Assembly: GCA_902517895.1 (NCBI GenBank)
Contig: CABYEA010000004.1
Coordinates: 39,425-103,424, forward strand
Direction: 5' to 3'
DNA length: 64,000 nt
From: an uncultured Bacteroidota bacterium
GTDB taxonomy: Bacteria > Bacteroidota > Bacteroidia > Flavobacteriales > Flavobacteriaceae
In this document: in pieces, positions 9,932 through 19,938 of the stretch
Layout of the letters: every line of letters starts with the position of its first letter
How positions within the stretch are numbered: the first letter of the stretch is position 1
Program-made: the position numbers and the translations under genes
Notes under the pieces: model-generated
What the model saw: the letters and a program-made list of their open reading frames with translations, nothing else
The model's database searches: none
Told to the model about the DNA's origin: nothing

Positions 9932-12344
9932 AATTTATAGAAAAGATAAAGTTTAAGCCAGGGGCAGAAATACCAGACGAATAGGGTCTATATAATTTAT
10001 TTGTCATATTCTCAACCGTGAAATTTAGGTTTAATTTTTCGGAAATTGAAAATTGAGATCTCAAATTGAAAGTAACCCATGATGGTGAATATGGATTGCC
10101 GTTGTCATCCAATGCATAAATATATGGCTTAGCTCTTTCAGACTCGGCTAAGTTGTTAAAAGATATTTCGGAATTATAATTCAAATATGTGTCGACAGTT
10201 ATATTGCCATTGTTATAAAGCAGGTGTAAATTGCCATAATTTGGTGGAATGTGTCTAACAGGCATTGCAAAGGGTAGTTGATCTAACTCATAACCAGCAA
10301 TTAAGTTATGTTGAGATTTAATTCGAAAGTTCTTATTGATAAGCATATTAAGTCCAAATTCGACCCCATAAATCAAAGACTTTGAACCATTTTGAAGCGC
10401 CTGTATTTGTGATAACTCCCCATCATAAATAATTTCAGAAATACCATTATTCAAGGTGAAATCATCTCTCAATAAAGAATTATATAGATATGTGATATAC
10501 GCAGAAAAATCTAATTCAATATTATTCTTTGTTCTAAAATATCCGCCAAATTCAATTCCAAAAGATCGTTCGGGCTTTAAATTTGGATTTGGGACAACCA
10601 CATTACCAGGCTCAGAATCAAATACCTTAGCAAGATCGTCGATATTTGGAGATCTAAATGCAGTATTGATATTAAACTTCCAATTATTATATATATTTCT
10701 AACCCAGCTTAATCCAATTCCACCGACAAAAGCACCATTTTCTAGCCTTGTATTTTCAAACTGAAAATCATAATATGTGTTATTCTGTGACAAATCTGCC
10801 TCTAGAGTTGTTGAGCTGTATCTCACGCCACTCTGGAAAAAAACATCTTCTATTATTTTATTTTTATAATTAACATACAGCCCATAAGAGTTTAATGATG
10901 AATTATTAGGGTACCTTGTTGAAATGGGTGAAGACATAGAATTATTAATATTCAAACTTGCAGCAAATGATCCGACATCATTATTAATAAATTCTATCCC
11001 ATATGTAATGCCCGAGTTTGGTGAAATATTTTTAAAAAAATCTAGATTAAAAGAAAATATATCTAATTGCTCTTCTCTTGAATTTAAATAAGTTTCGTTG
11101 AACTTTCTACTGTTTCTGCTTTCAGAAAATTTCTGATATGCAACTCCAAATTTTAATTCATCATATATCTTTTTAGATTTTGGATTAAAGCTTAGTTGAC
11201 TATTTATTAGCAACCACTCTTGCGGACCATAATACCATTCTGAATAATAAAGTCCTTGGCCATCCCCAACAACAACTTGATTTTCATCATTTCTGATTAA
11301 TCTATCATATCTTGGTATATTACTACTTTTTGAAAAATGAATACCTAAATCAATATTTAAATTTTCTATCGGTTTATAAAAAATCTTCTGCATAAAATTT
11401 ATTTGATCATATGCAGTATTTCTTTGAACTCTTGGATTAGGGTTTTGGATTAAGATATCTTCACCTGCATCATTAAAATCAACGTAATTTGGTCTAAAAT
11501 AATCTGATGGGCCATTTTTACCCATGGTCAAATTTCCAAACTGAGATTTTGAAAAACTTGATAAAAAAGCAATTTTTTGAAGCCCATAATTAAAATCAAA
11601 GTGATACATTTTCTCAATCGATGCAGAGGAATATCTTGATCGCAGATTAAGTTGTATTTTTGGGTCAGAATTATTTGAGAGATTAGCCTTTTTTGTGTAA
11701 AAATTCATAACTCCCCCAATAGCATCACTACCATATAGAACCGATGCTGAACCCATTATAACTTCAGTGTTTTCAATATTAGTAGGGGAAATTGAAATTA
11801 CATTATGTATGTTTCCTCCTCTATAAATTGCATTATTTAACCTTACCCCGTCAACAGATAAAACTAATCTGTTAGTAGAAAGCCCTCTAATCATAGGGCT
11901 ACCACCTCCTAATTGACTTTTTTGAATAAAAACATTACCTCCACTTTGGAGCAAATCAGCGCTAGTCATCGGATTTGTAAATTCAATAGCTGAATTATTA
12001 ATTTGAGTAACTTTTTTTGGTACTTCTCTAAATTTTTGTGAAAATTTTGATGCTGAGATCACTACCTCATCCAATAACTCATTGTCATAAAATAATGTAA
12101 TTGTCTTGTCAAGATTAGATTTGATAAATTTAAATTCTTCAAATCCGTATTGATTAATATTTACAGTATCTCCAATAGCAAACTTATCTAATCTGGCACC
12201 ACCGTCTTTATTTGTTGTTATATATTCGTCTAAACTACTAAAAATTGATGCACCTATTACTGGCTTATTATTCTCGTCAATAACAACTAGGTTTTGTGAA
12301 AATGTGGCAATTGAAAAAAAAAATAATATATGAAATTTATTCAC
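9921..12344 (-). CDS. TonB-dependent receptor, haem/haemoglobin-receptor type
   Basis: An 807-residue receptor with a signal peptide (about 1-16), an N-terminal carboxypeptidase regulatory-like domain (about 17-90, VVIDENNKPVIGASIF), a plug (about 100-225 with SPMIRGLSTNRLVLSVDGVRLNNA and GSASVLYGSDAIGGVMNF) and a barrel that ends in an aromatic residue (INYEY). In the barrel, TAFRSPNIDDLAKV followed by VPNPNLKPE resembles the FRAP and NPNL boxes of haem/haemoglobin receptors, so haem uptake is the best guess. It sits between recO (3 nt upstream) and recX (11-nt overlap), an odd place for a nutrient receptor. Family firm, ligand inferred. Confidence 0.9.
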   Translation of the reverse strand: MNKFHILFFFSIATFSQNLVVIDENNKPVIGASIFSSLDEYITTNKDGGARLDKFAIGDTVNINQYGFEEFKFIKSNLDKTITLFYDNELLDEVVISASKFSQKFREVPKKVTQINNSAIEFTNPMTSADLLQSGGNVFIQKSQLGGGSPMIRGLSTNRLVLSVDGVRLNNAIYRGGNIHNVISISPTNIENTEVIMGSASVLYGSDAIGGVMNFYTKKANLSNNSDPKIQLNLRSRYSSASIEKMYHFDFNYGLQKIAFLSSFSKSQFGNLTMGKNGPSDYFRPNYVDFNDAGEDILIQNPNPRVQRNTAYDQINFMQKIFYKPIENLNIDLGIHFSKSSNIPRYDRLIRNDENQVVVGDGQGLYYSEWYYGPQEWLLINSQLSFNPKSKKIYDELKFGVAYQKFSESRNSRKFNETYLNSREEQLDIFSFNLDFFKNISPNSGITYGIEFINNDVGSFAASLNINNSMSSPISTRYPNNSSLNSYGLYVNYKNKIIEDVFFQSGVRYSSTTLEADLSQNNTYYDFQFENTRLENGAFVGGIGLSWVRNIYNNWKFNINTAFRSPNIDDLAKVFDSEPGNVVVPNPNLKPERSFGIEFGGYFRTKNNIELDFSAYITYLYNSLLRDDFTLNNGISEIIYDGELSQIQALQNGSKSLIYGVEFGLNMLINKNFRIKSQHNLIAGYELDQLPFAMPVRHIPPNYGNLHLLYNNGNITVDTYLNYNSEISFNNLAESERAKPYIYALDDNGNPYSPSWVTFNLRSQFSISEKLNLNFTVENMTNKLYRPYSSGISAPGLNFIFSINYEY

Positions 12345-12346
12345 AA

Positions 12347-13051
12347 TTAAAACAATTTTCTAAGCACCTCAAGTGACTTAACAGAAACAAAATTTACAAT
12401 ATGGAGTCTGTAATATAAAATAATATTGTCAAGTAATTTTTTTCTTTGCACAAAAGTTAAGGTTAGTGTATTTAAATCATCAAAATTTATGCCTAAAATC
12501 TTGTTGAAGCATTTCAGATCATCATCATATATAATATAATCTGAATCCTTTGTGTCTGTATAAAAACCATGTTGCAAATCAAAATATCGATGATTATTAT
12601 TTTTCACGTCAGGGTAAAAGCCTAAAAACTTAGATAAGTTTATGAGAAAAACAATATGAAATGTTGATGAGAAAACATATTTATCATAGTATTTTATCGC
12701 CTCTTCAATAAAATCATATAGATGGTAATCTTTCTGCTGATGAATTAATATTTTTGATAAAACTTCGGACAAAAATATAATAACCCCAATCTTCTTAAAA
12801 TCCGTATGAATTGTTTTAAGATTATATTTACTTTCAAAGTCCTTAAAATAATGTAGGTTTCTTTTGCTATTAAAATCAAATTCAATTTCTAATAATGAAA
12901 GCTGTTGAAAATAATTTATTTTATTCTTTTTAGACCCACCCCTAACAATAAATGACGTTAGACCTAATTCTCTAACGAATAATTTAATGATTAAGTCATT
13001 ATCCCTATACTTCAGTTTACTTAATACAATTGCACTTGAAGAAATAATCAT
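12347..13051 (-). CDS. recO: DNA repair protein RecO
   Basis: A 234-residue RecO, a RecF-pathway mediator that helps load RecA onto SSB-coated single strands and anneals complementary strands. The N-terminal OB-fold starts with SSAIVLSKLKYRDNDLIIKLFVRELG and continues with the VRGGSKKN segment, typical of the family; the C-terminal helical domain contains the ILIHQQKDYHLYDFI and NLSKFLGFYPD stretches. The zinc-finger cysteines of some RecO proteins are absent, as is common in Bacteroidota. Its start overlaps the stop of the porZ-like gene by 1 nt (TAATG). Confidence 0.93.
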   Translation of the reverse strand: MIISSSAIVLSKLKYRDNDLIIKLFVRELGLTSFIVRGGSKKNKINYFQQLSLLEIEFDFNSKRNLHYFKDFESKYNLKTIHTDFKKIGVIIFLSEVLSKILIHQQKDYHLYDFIEEAIKYYDKYVFSSTFHIVFLINLSKFLGFYPDVKNNNHRYFDLQHGFYTDTKDSDYIIYDDDLKCFNKILGINFDDLNTLTLTFVQRKKLLDNIILYYRLHIVNFVSVKSLEVLRKLF

Positions 13052-15423
13052 TAGCGAACAATCATTAATTTTAAAACCTTAGTTTCATACGAGTCTAAAT
13101 CTGACAGCATAATAATATAAACTCCAGATGAAACAAGTCTATTTCTCAAATTTTTTCCGTTCCAAAATGCAGTTCCGCCATCGATTTCTAAATTGAAATT
13201 TCTATACCTAGAATTGATGTTTGACTGAGCTTCGGCTACCAAATTTCCTTCAATATCGGTTATCTTAATATTTACATTCTGAGTCAAGCCAGTAATTTTA
13301 ACCTTTTCAAACTCAGTGTTAAACTCTGGCCGAACAGGATTAGGATAGACATATGTGTTAGAAAAATTTTCAGAGCTAGAAGAACTTCCCGTATTATAAC
13401 TTACTAAACCATGGTCAGTCGCAAAGTATACCTTTCCATTTGAATAATTTATACTAATATCATTAATATTATTTGATGGAAGTGGTGAGTTTTCTTTTGT
13501 GAAATGGTGAATTGTTTGTTGGCCATTTGGTGAGAAATAAAATACTCCTGATCCAATTGTTGCTACCCACTTATTATTTGCTCCATCTACTTCAATATCA
13601 GAAATGTATTGTTGCTCTAAAAGTTCCCTAGGTATACCATCTTCTAAAATTACAATTTGTTGTGTTGTAACAACTGAAGTGTCAAAAAAATTAGATGTAT
13701 TATATAGAACTCTTAAGCCCTGAATTGTACCAATCCAAAGGTGGTTGTTATTATCAACAGCTATAGACTTTACATTTGAAGAAGGCATATTTGATTGATC
13801 TTGACTAAATACTTTTCGTAATCGGTCTGTTCCAGATTCATTATTAAATCCAATTAATCCAGACCTTAGTGCTGCTATCCATTTGTTTCCATAATCATCT
13901 ACTTCAATATCATTAAACCCAAGTTCATCCTGAAATCCATCATTGATAATCTCAGTAAAATCATAACTATTCCAACTGTTATTCTCCAGGTTAAAAGATT
14001 TTAGCGGACTGTCTATTCTTGAATTTAAAACCCATAAAACTCCATTTTGATCAAATTCTATATCAGAAATTCTTACACTCTCGTATAACGGATCATTGAC
14101 AGATAAAGATTCTAATCCACTGTTATTATTTTGATATATCTCAATAATATCCAAATTCTCAATTTCTAATAAACCACCGTGAAAAGAACTAATGAAAACA
14201 TTGTCATTATTAAAAGGGTTAATCGATATATTATTGAGATTTACTGCCTGATCTGGCACACTATCTTGACTTATATTAAACCACGATTGCAAGTTTTCAT
14301 CATAAGCGCTGATGCCACTTAATTTTAAAGGATATGGATTAAAGTACTCAGTGAAATCACCATACGTAACCCAAGTTTTATTATTTAATGTTTCCACAGA
14401 AAATATGTTGTTTTCTGTAGGACCATTAGGTTTTATATATGAAAATACCCCACTATTACTTAAAATTAAAACTCCTTTTTCCTCAGTTGCTAAATATATA
14501 TTATTGTTTTTAATAATGGCTTCATTAAAACTGACCGAATATGTTTCAGCATCAATGTTATTAATTAATTGTGATAGTTGATCATCATAAATCAGGCATT
14601 CTTCATCCGTGATGATTATAATTTTTGAATCGGTTGATTTAACATTAATTATTTGATTTTCTATCGTTAGTAAACTTGTTATATCATCATCATCAATAGT
14701 AATTATGCTATTATCGTTATAAAAAAATATATCATCACCATCGTAAAACAACTCTTGAGTATCTCCAAAATAAATATTCTGCCAATTATTAAAGTCAATA
14801 AGATTTGAGTTGGCATTCGCTCTCAATATTCCTAATTCAGGGCTAGAGGCATAAATAAAACTTTCATGTATAACAGTGCTTGTTATATTAATTTGTGACG
14901 CTAGATCCCCAATGTAATAAGTGTCTCCAAACTCATTTCTATTTAAATTATAAATTGAAATGCCATACCCTGTTGAAATTAATAATTGATCACCATTTTG
15001 AAAAAAATGATTAATTATTTTTTTATTAGATGTTATTGTTGGCTTATTCACAATATCATAAATATTAATAATTGAATTTGAATTTAAATCTATCATTTGA
15101 AGAAATCCACTATTGTAACCTATAACTATTTTATTATTAGTTTCAGAGAAATAAAAAGCTGAAATTTCATCTCCAGATAATTCGTTTAGTGTGTCAAATT
15201 TTTCAATTTGATTGTCTGAGATGTCATAGGAGAAAATTGAATTATATGATGCAAAATATATTACTGATTCACCGTTATCTATTCCTGAAATTAAATTATA
15301 AGAAAAATATGCATCCCAATTTGAATAAATTGATGTTTCATTTTCTATTGACAGTTTATTTTGTTGGCCATAAAATAAACTGACGGTTAGAAATAAAAAC
15401 AAAAAAAAACGAGTTTTTAACAT
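13051..15423 (-). CDS. porZ: PorZ-like T9SS-associated beta-propeller protein
   Basis: A 790-residue secreted protein with a signal peptide (about 1-19), two blocks of propeller-like repeats (repeated LWIGT, KWIAAL, KVYFATDHGLVSY motifs as in two-component-regulator propellers) and a C-terminal T9SS-type beta-sandwich (NTYVYPNPVRPEF ... GVYIIMLSD ... KLMIVR). Two propellers plus a CTD at about 780 residues match PorZ, the surface component of type IX secretion that delivers anionic LPS to the sortase complex. The position directly upstream of recO also fits flavobacterial genomes as remembered. No kinase domain is present, so it is not a hybrid sensor. It could alternatively be a generic T9SS cargo with propellers. 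Confidence 0.75.
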   Translation of the reverse strand: MLKTRFFLFLFLTVSLFYGQQNKLSIENETSIYSNWDAYFSYNLISGIDNGESVIYFASYNSIFSYDISDNQIEKFDTLNELSGDEISAFYFSETNNKIVIGYNSGFLQMIDLNSNSIINIYDIVNKPTITSNKKIINHFFQNGDQLLISTGYGISIYNLNRNEFGDTYYIGDLASQINITSTVIHESFIYASSPELGILRANANSNLIDFNNWQNIYFGDTQELFYDGDDIFFYNDNSIITIDDDDITSLLTIENQIINVKSTDSKIIIITDEECLIYDDQLSQLINNIDAETYSVSFNEAIIKNNNIYLATEEKGVLILSNSGVFSYIKPNGPTENNIFSVETLNNKTWVTYGDFTEYFNPYPLKLSGISAYDENLQSWFNISQDSVPDQAVNLNNISINPFNNDNVFISSFHGGLLEIENLDIIEIYQNNNSGLESLSVNDPLYESVRISDIEFDQNGVLWVLNSRIDSPLKSFNLENNSWNSYDFTEIINDGFQDELGFNDIEVDDYGNKWIAALRSGLIGFNNESGTDRLRKVFSQDQSNMPSSNVKSIAVDNNNHLWIGTIQGLRVLYNTSNFFDTSVVTTQQIVILEDGIPRELLEQQYISDIEVDGANNKWVATIGSGVFYFSPNGQQTIHHFTKENSPLPSNNINDISINYSNGKVYFATDHGLVSYNTGSSSSSENFSNTYVYPNPVRPEFNTEFEKVKITGLTQNVNIKITDIEGNLVAEAQSNINSRYRNFNLEIDGGTAFWNGKNLRNRLVSSGVYIIMLSDLDSYETKVLKLMIVR

Positions 15424-15486
15424 AAGATACTAGGAACTATTTCTAATAAACGATAAATATACCAGTATAATATATAATATAAAAAA

Positions 15487-16830
15487 TTAGATTACTCCTT
15501 GAGCCAGCATGGCATCAGCAACTTTTACAAATCCAGCAATATTTGCACCTTTGACATAATTAATATATCCATTTTTCTGTTTTCCATGCTCAATACAAGA
15601 GTTATGTATGTTTAACATGATTTCACGAAGCTTTTGATCAACCTCTTCCCTTGTCCAATTATATCTAAGAGAATTTTGCGTCATTTCCAATCCTGAAGTT
15701 GCCACACCCCCTGCATTTGCCGCTTTTCCAGGTGCAAATAAAATTTTTGCTTTAATAAAAACATCAATAGCCTCCTTAGTTGAAGGCATATTAGCTCCTT
15801 CACTTACACACTTACATCCATTGGATATAAGAATTTTAGCATCTTTTCCATCTAATTCATTCTGAGTAGCACAGGGCAATGCAATGTCACACTTAACAGA
15901 CCAAGGAGTTTTTCCTTTTTTAAAAACTGCTTTGGGATATTTTTTTACATATTCACTGATTCTACCACGTTGAGTGTTTTTTAGGTACATTATGAATTTT
16001 AATTTTTCTTCATCTATTCCAGATGAGTCATAAATAAATCCTGATGAATCAGACATTGTTAGTACTTTTCCGCCAAAATGCAATACTTTCTCAGCAGCAT
16101 ATTGGGCTACATTCCCTGAACCAGAAATAACAACCTTTTTGCCTTTTATTCCGTCATTTTTTTGGGCTAACATATCTTGAATAAAATAAACAGTACCATA
16201 CCCAGTTGCCTCAGGTCTAATCAATGAGCCACCCCATGACATACCTTTTCCTGTGAGCACACCGGTAAATTCATTTGCTAGTTTTCTGTATTGACCATAC
16301 ATAAACCCGATTTCTCTTCCGCCAACTCCGATATCTCCTGCAGGCACATCGGTATTTGGGCCTATGTGCCTATACAATTCCGTCATGAAGGCCTGACAAA
16401 ATCTCATAATTTCATTTTCACTTCTGCCTTTTGGGTCAAAATCACTACCGCCTTTTCCTCCACCCATTGGTAGAGTTGTTAAACTATTTTTAAAAACCTG
16501 TTCAAAAGCTAAAAATTTAAGTATGCTCATATTTACAGAGGGGTGAAATCTAAGGCCTCCTTTATAAGGGCCAATAGCAGAATTCATTTGAATTCTATAA
16601 CCTCTGTTTACCCAAATTTCTCCTTTATCATCCACCCATGAAACTCTGAATGCTAAAGCTCTTTCAGGTTCACACATTCTCATTAATATATTTTTTCCAC
16701 GATAAATGTCATTTTCAATTATGTATGGAATTACAGTTTCGGCTACTTCTTCAACCGCTTGCATAAATTCAGCTTGGTGTCCGTCTCTCTTACGAACGAT
16801 ATTTAAAAAAGCGTCTATCTTTCTTTTCAT
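15487..16830 (-). CDS. gdhA: NADP-type glutamate dehydrogenase
   Basis: Catalyses the reversible reductive amination of 2-oxoglutarate with ammonium to glutamate. The 447-residue length and sequence match the hexameric bacterial GdhA class. Visible are the substrate-binding YKGGLRFHPSVN stretch, the catalytic-lysine motif PMGGGKGGSDFDPKG, the PAGDIGVGGREIG segment and the dinucleotide-binding GSGNVAQYAAEK. It begins a minus-strand unit; the 105-nt gap separates it from the upstream cystathionine gene. A short palindrome (CCCTAATCAGGG) lies in the leader, with no recognised role. Identity is certain; NADP preference is inferred from the class. Confidence 0.97.
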   Translation of the reverse strand: MKRKIDAFLNIVRKRDGHQAEFMQAVEEVAETVIPYIIENDIYRGKNILMRMCEPERALAFRVSWVDDKGEIWVNRGYRIQMNSAIGPYKGGLRFHPSVNMSILKFLAFEQVFKNSLTTLPMGGGKGGSDFDPKGRSENEIMRFCQAFMTELYRHIGPNTDVPAGDIGVGGREIGFMYGQYRKLANEFTGVLTGKGMSWGGSLIRPEATGYGTVYFIQDMLAQKNDGIKGKKVVISGSGNVAQYAAEKVLHFGGKVLTMSDSSGFIYDSSGIDEEKLKFIMYLKNTQRGRISEYVKKYPKAVFKKGKTPWSVKCDIALPCATQNELDGKDAKILISNGCKCVSEGANMPSTKEAIDVFIKAKILFAPGKAANAGGVATSGLEMTQNSLRYNWTREEVDQKLREIMLNIHNSCIEHGKQKNGYINYVKGANIAGFVKVADAMLAQGVI

Positions 16831-16935
16831 AATTAATAATTTTCAGTGCCCTAATCAGGGGGAAATTTAATTTTCAATAAAATTAGGCATTTAAAATTTT
16901 TGTTTTACCAAAAAAAAAGAGAATAATTAACAATT

Positions 16936-18075
16936 TTATAAAAATGCTTTTTGAAGATCATTGATTAAATCATCAACATCTTCAATTCCAACACTTAATC
17001 TTATCAAAGAGTCAGTAACACCAGATTTTTCACGTTCTTCTTTTGGAATACTGGCGTGTGTCATTGTTGCAGGATGTCCGCATAATGACTCAACTCCACC
17101 AAGAGATTCAGCTAATGTAAATAAGTGAAGTTTTTCAAGAAATTTTATTGTTTGCTCTTTACTAAAATCTTTAATTCTAAACGAGAGCATACCTCCGAAA
17201 CCAGACATTTGTTTTTTTGCGACTTTATGATTTTTATGAGACTCTAAACCTGGCCAATAAACTTTCTCAACCATTTCATGGTCATTTAAAAAATGTGCAA
17301 CTTTATGCGCATTTTCACAATGTCTCTGCATCCTTACATGCAATGTTTTAATTCCCCTTAATGTCAAAAAACAATCTTGAGGTCCAGGAACTGCACCACT
17401 TGCATTTTGAACAAAATATAATTTTTCAGCAATTTCATCATCGTTTAACATTAGAGCTCCTAATACAACATCACTATGGCCGGCTAAATATTTAGTGGCA
17501 GAATGCATTACTATGTCAGCGCCTAAATTTAATGGGTTTTGTAAATAAGGTGATACAAAAGTATTGTCAACAACAAAAAGCAAATTGTTAGACTTGCTAA
17601 TATTTGAAAGCGCCTCAATATCAAAAACATTTATCATCGGGTTTGTTGGGGTTTCAGCCCAAATAACTTTTGTATTTTCATTTATTAATGATTCCACGTC
17701 AGCAGTATTATGTAAAGATGTAAAATGAAATTTTACTCCGTATTTTTCAAAAATTTTGGTAAATAATCGAAATGTACCTCCATATAAGTCGTTCGTACTT
17801 ATTACTTCATCCCCAGGGCTAAGTAATTTTATAATCGCATCAATCGCTGCTAAACCGGAAGAAAATGCAACTCCATATTTTGCATTTTCCAGACTTGCAA
17901 ATGAATTTTGTAAAGCGGTTCTTGTAGGGTTATGAGTTCTAGAATATTCAAAACCTTTATTAACTCCAGGGCTTTGTTGTGCATAAGTTGATGTTTGATA
18001 AATCGGCTGCATAACAGAATTAAATGCAGGATCAATCTTTTGCCCTCCGTGTATAGTTTTTGTGTTAAACTTCAT
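16936..18075 (-). CDS. Cystathionine gamma-synthase / gamma-lyase family PLP enzyme
   Basis: A Cys/Met-metabolism PLP enzyme. The start was moved from the ORF-track 18141 to the ATG at 18075 (MKFNTKTIHGG), because the track start overlaps a good promoter and the extra 22 residues are not family-like; this gives 379 residues, the normal length. Visible are the YSRTHNPTR phosphate-binding motif, FSSGLAAI, DNTFVSPY and the PLP-lysine motif SATKYLAGHSD. It could work as cystathionine gamma-synthase, beta-lyase or gamma-lyase; the motif set cannot separate these. Transcribed divergently from the EamA transporter gene. Confidence 0.93.
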   Translation of the reverse strand: MKFNTKTIHGGQKIDPAFNSVMQPIYQTSTYAQQSPGVNKGFEYSRTHNPTRTALQNSFASLENAKYGVAFSSGLAAIDAIIKLLSPGDEVISTNDLYGGTFRLFTKIFEKYGVKFHFTSLHNTADVESLINENTKVIWAETPTNPMINVFDIEALSNISKSNNLLFVVDNTFVSPYLQNPLNLGADIVMHSATKYLAGHSDVVLGALMLNDDEIAEKLYFVQNASGAVPGPQDCFLTLRGIKTLHVRMQRHCENAHKVAHFLNDHEMVEKVYWPGLESHKNHKVAKKQMSGFGGMLSFRIKDFSKEQTIKFLEKLHLFTLAESLGGVESLCGHPATMTHASIPKEEREKSGVTDSLIRLSVGIEDVDDLINDLQKAFL

Positions 18076-18112
18076 AATTCTTTTAATTAAATGATTGCTT
18101 ATTAGCTCCAAA

Positions 18113-18141
18113 CAAATGTATAGATTATCTTTAAAATTCAA
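18113..18141 (-). promoter_or_regulatory. Promoter of the cystathionine gamma-synthase/lyase gene
   Basis: Read on the minus strand, TTG (18141-18139), an 18-nt spacer and TACATTTG (18120-18113) match the Bacteroidota consensus. The -7 box ends 37 nt before the ATG at 18075, which supports that start over the longer ORF. Confidence 0.6.
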
Positions 18142-18150
18142 TCAGTTTTA

Positions 18151-19044
18151 ATGGATAAAAGAATCCCAGCACTTTTTGCGGCATTAGTAGCTAGTTCAAT
18201 TTTTGGATTCAATCATACAATAGCAAAAGAACTTATGCCTGATGTGTTATCCCCAAATGCATTATTGTATTGCCGAGTACTTGGAGCGGCAATATGTTTT
18301 TGGGTTATTTCTCTCTTTTTTAAAAATGAAAAAATAGATTTTAAAAATTTTAAATTAATAATAATATGTGCTTTTTTTGGAATGGGTTTAAACATGATTA
18401 CTGCTCTAAACGGTTTGTATAATTCGACGCCAATAAATAGTGCCATTATTTCAACACTTGCCCCGATTTTTATATTTATAATTTCAGTTTTTTTATTAAA
18501 AGAAAAAATCACAAAAATTAAATATTTGGGAGTATTTATAGGATTAATTGGAACGTTAACCTTAATTCTTTTAAATGAAAAATCAATAGCAAATGCCCCA
18601 AACATCAATCTAGGAAATTTTTATTTTTTTATTAATAGTCTTTCTTATGCAATATATTTTGTTTTAGTCAAACCGTTGACAAAAAAATATAGTATGATTA
18701 CAATAATGAAATGGCTATTTCTTTTTTCGATAATTATAAATATGCCTTTTGGATTATTGGAGTTTACAGATATTAATTGGGCAAAAATTTCAAGAAATTC
18801 TTTGATCAAAATCTCTTATGTAGTCTTTTTTACTACATTTTTAGTTTATTTATTGAATCTTTATGCTTTGAAAAATTTAAAAGCTTCAACTGTTGGTATG
18901 TTTATATACATCCAGCCTGTAATAGGAATTTTATTTGCAATATATAGAGGTGCAGATAAATTAACTATAGCTGATATAAGTTCAGTTATCATGGTTTTTG
19001 CAGGTGTATATTTGGTTTCTAAAAAATCTACCCAGATTACTTAA
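18151..19044 (+). CDS. EamA-family (DMT superfamily) permease
   Basis: A 297-residue inner membrane protein with about ten hydrophobic segments arranged as two EamA repeats (about 8-140 and 155-290). The first repeat has the characteristic PNALLYCRVLGAAICFW and NSTPINSAIISTLAPIFIFIISVFLLKEK; the second ends LKASTVGMFIYIQPVIGILFAI. Such proteins export small metabolites or amino acids, but the substrate is unknown. It is divergent from the cystathionine gene (75 nt gap) and is followed by the yicC operon after 36 nt, with no terminator seen, so it may lead that transcript. Confidence 0.9.
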   Translation: MDKRIPALFAALVASSIFGFNHTIAKELMPDVLSPNALLYCRVLGAAICFWVISLFFKNEKIDFKNFKLIIICAFFGMGLNMITALNGLYNSTPINSAIISTLAPIFIFIISVFLLKEKITKIKYLGVFIGLIGTLTLILLNEKSIANAPNINLGNFYFFINSLSYAIYFVLVKPLTKKYSMITIMKWLFLFSIIINMPFGLLEFTDINWAKISRNSLIKISYVVFFTTFLVYLLNLYALKNLKASTVGMFIYIQPVIGILFAIYRGADKLTIADISSVIMVFAGVYLVSKKSTQIT

Positions 19045-19080
19045 AATCTATTCATATATTTGCTTAATATATCATTAGAA

Positions 19081-19938
19081 ATGATTAAATCAATGACTGG
19101 CTATGCCAGTGAATCCTTCGTAATTAACACAAGAAAATTTCTTGTTGAAATAAAATCTGTTAATAGTAAAAATATAGATTTGTCAATTAGAGTTCCTCAA
19201 GTTCTTAAGCTGTATGAAAATGATTTGAGAAAAAAATTAACCAATAAACTTCATCGTGGTAAAATTGAAATTAACGTAATTACGGAAGGTAAATTAAGTA
19301 AGGAAGATGTAAGTATTAACAAAGAAATCATAAAAAAATATATTAAAGAATTAAAAAGAATTGATAGTAGTGGAGCTGCAAATTATTTAAAAATAGCTAT
19401 GAGCTTGCCAAATAGCTATGAGTCAAAATCCATAGAATTAAATAACAAACAAAGTAAATCTCTGTTAAATAAAATATATTCTCTTATAAGTAAAGTTGAT
19501 ACTTTTAGAAAAAAAGAAGGCTTAGAAACTGAAAAGGATATAAAAGATAAAATTTATAAAATCAAGAATTCACTAAATCAAATTAAAAAGATTGAAAAAG
19601 AAAGGATTTCAAAAAAAAGAAAAAAACTAATTGCAGAACTTGAAAAAATCAAGCTCGAAATTGACAATAACAGGTTTGAGCAAGAAATGATATACTACAT
19701 GGAAAAATTTGATATAAATGAGGAAATAATAAGACTAAAAAGTCATTTAATTCTTTTTTATGAATCAATTAAGTCAAAAGATCCAATTGGTAAAAAACTA
19801 GGTTTTATATGTCAAGAAATTGGGAGAGAGATAAATACTCTGGGTTCAAAAGCTAACGATGCTGTTCTTCAAAAGCATGTTATTGAAATGAAGGAAAATT
19901 TAGAGAAAATTAAAGAAAACATTTTAAATATTCTTTGA
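19081..19938 (+). CDS. yicC: YicC/YloC-family endoribonuclease
   Basis: The start was taken as the ATG at 19081 (MIKSMTGYAS), the conserved N-terminus of the family; the ORF-track start is 21 nt further up. The 285-residue protein has the YicC N-domain with VEIKSVNSKNIDLSIRVP, a long charged coiled-coil middle, and the DUF1732 C-terminus (DINEEIIRLKSHL ... GKKLGFICQEIGREINTLGSKAND). Family members are RNases implicated in small RNA and mRNA turnover. The stop codon overlaps the gmk ATG (TGATG), and yicC-gmk-nadD is a common flavobacterial order. Confidence 0.93.
   Translation: MIKSMTGYASESFVINTRKFLVEIKSVNSKNIDLSIRVPQVLKLYENDLRKKLTNKLHRGKIEINVITEGKLSKEDVSINKEIIKKYIKELKRIDSSGAANYLKIAMSLPNSYESKSIELNNKQSKSLLNKIYSLISKVDTFRKKEGLETEKDIKDKIYKIKNSLNQIKKIEKERISKKRKKLIAELEKIKLEIDNNRFEQEMIYYMEKFDINEEIIRLKSHLILFYESIKSKDPIGKKLGFICQEIGREINTLGSKANDAVLQKHVIEMKENLEKIKENILNIL

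Noticed and set aside
10456-10764. Plus-strand ORF of 102 codons
   Set aside because: Antisense to the haem-type TBDR barrel; no supporting features.
13051-15423. Hybrid two-component sensor suggested by the propeller repeats
   Set aside because: There is no histidine kinase, receiver or DNA-binding domain; the C-terminus is a T9SS-type sorting domain, so a PorZ-like protein fits better.
16850-16861. CCCTAATCAGGG in the gdhA leader
   Set aside because: A 4-bp stem around AATC is too small for a terminator or riboswitch and no known motif matches.
18076-18150. Possible SAM riboswitch before the cystathionine gene
   Set aside because: The gap is 75 nt and is filled by a normal promoter; no riboswitch core helices were found.
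18213-18608. Minus-strand ORF of 131 codons
   Set aside because: Lies fully within the EamA transporter gene, which has clear family repeats; no start region or family features.
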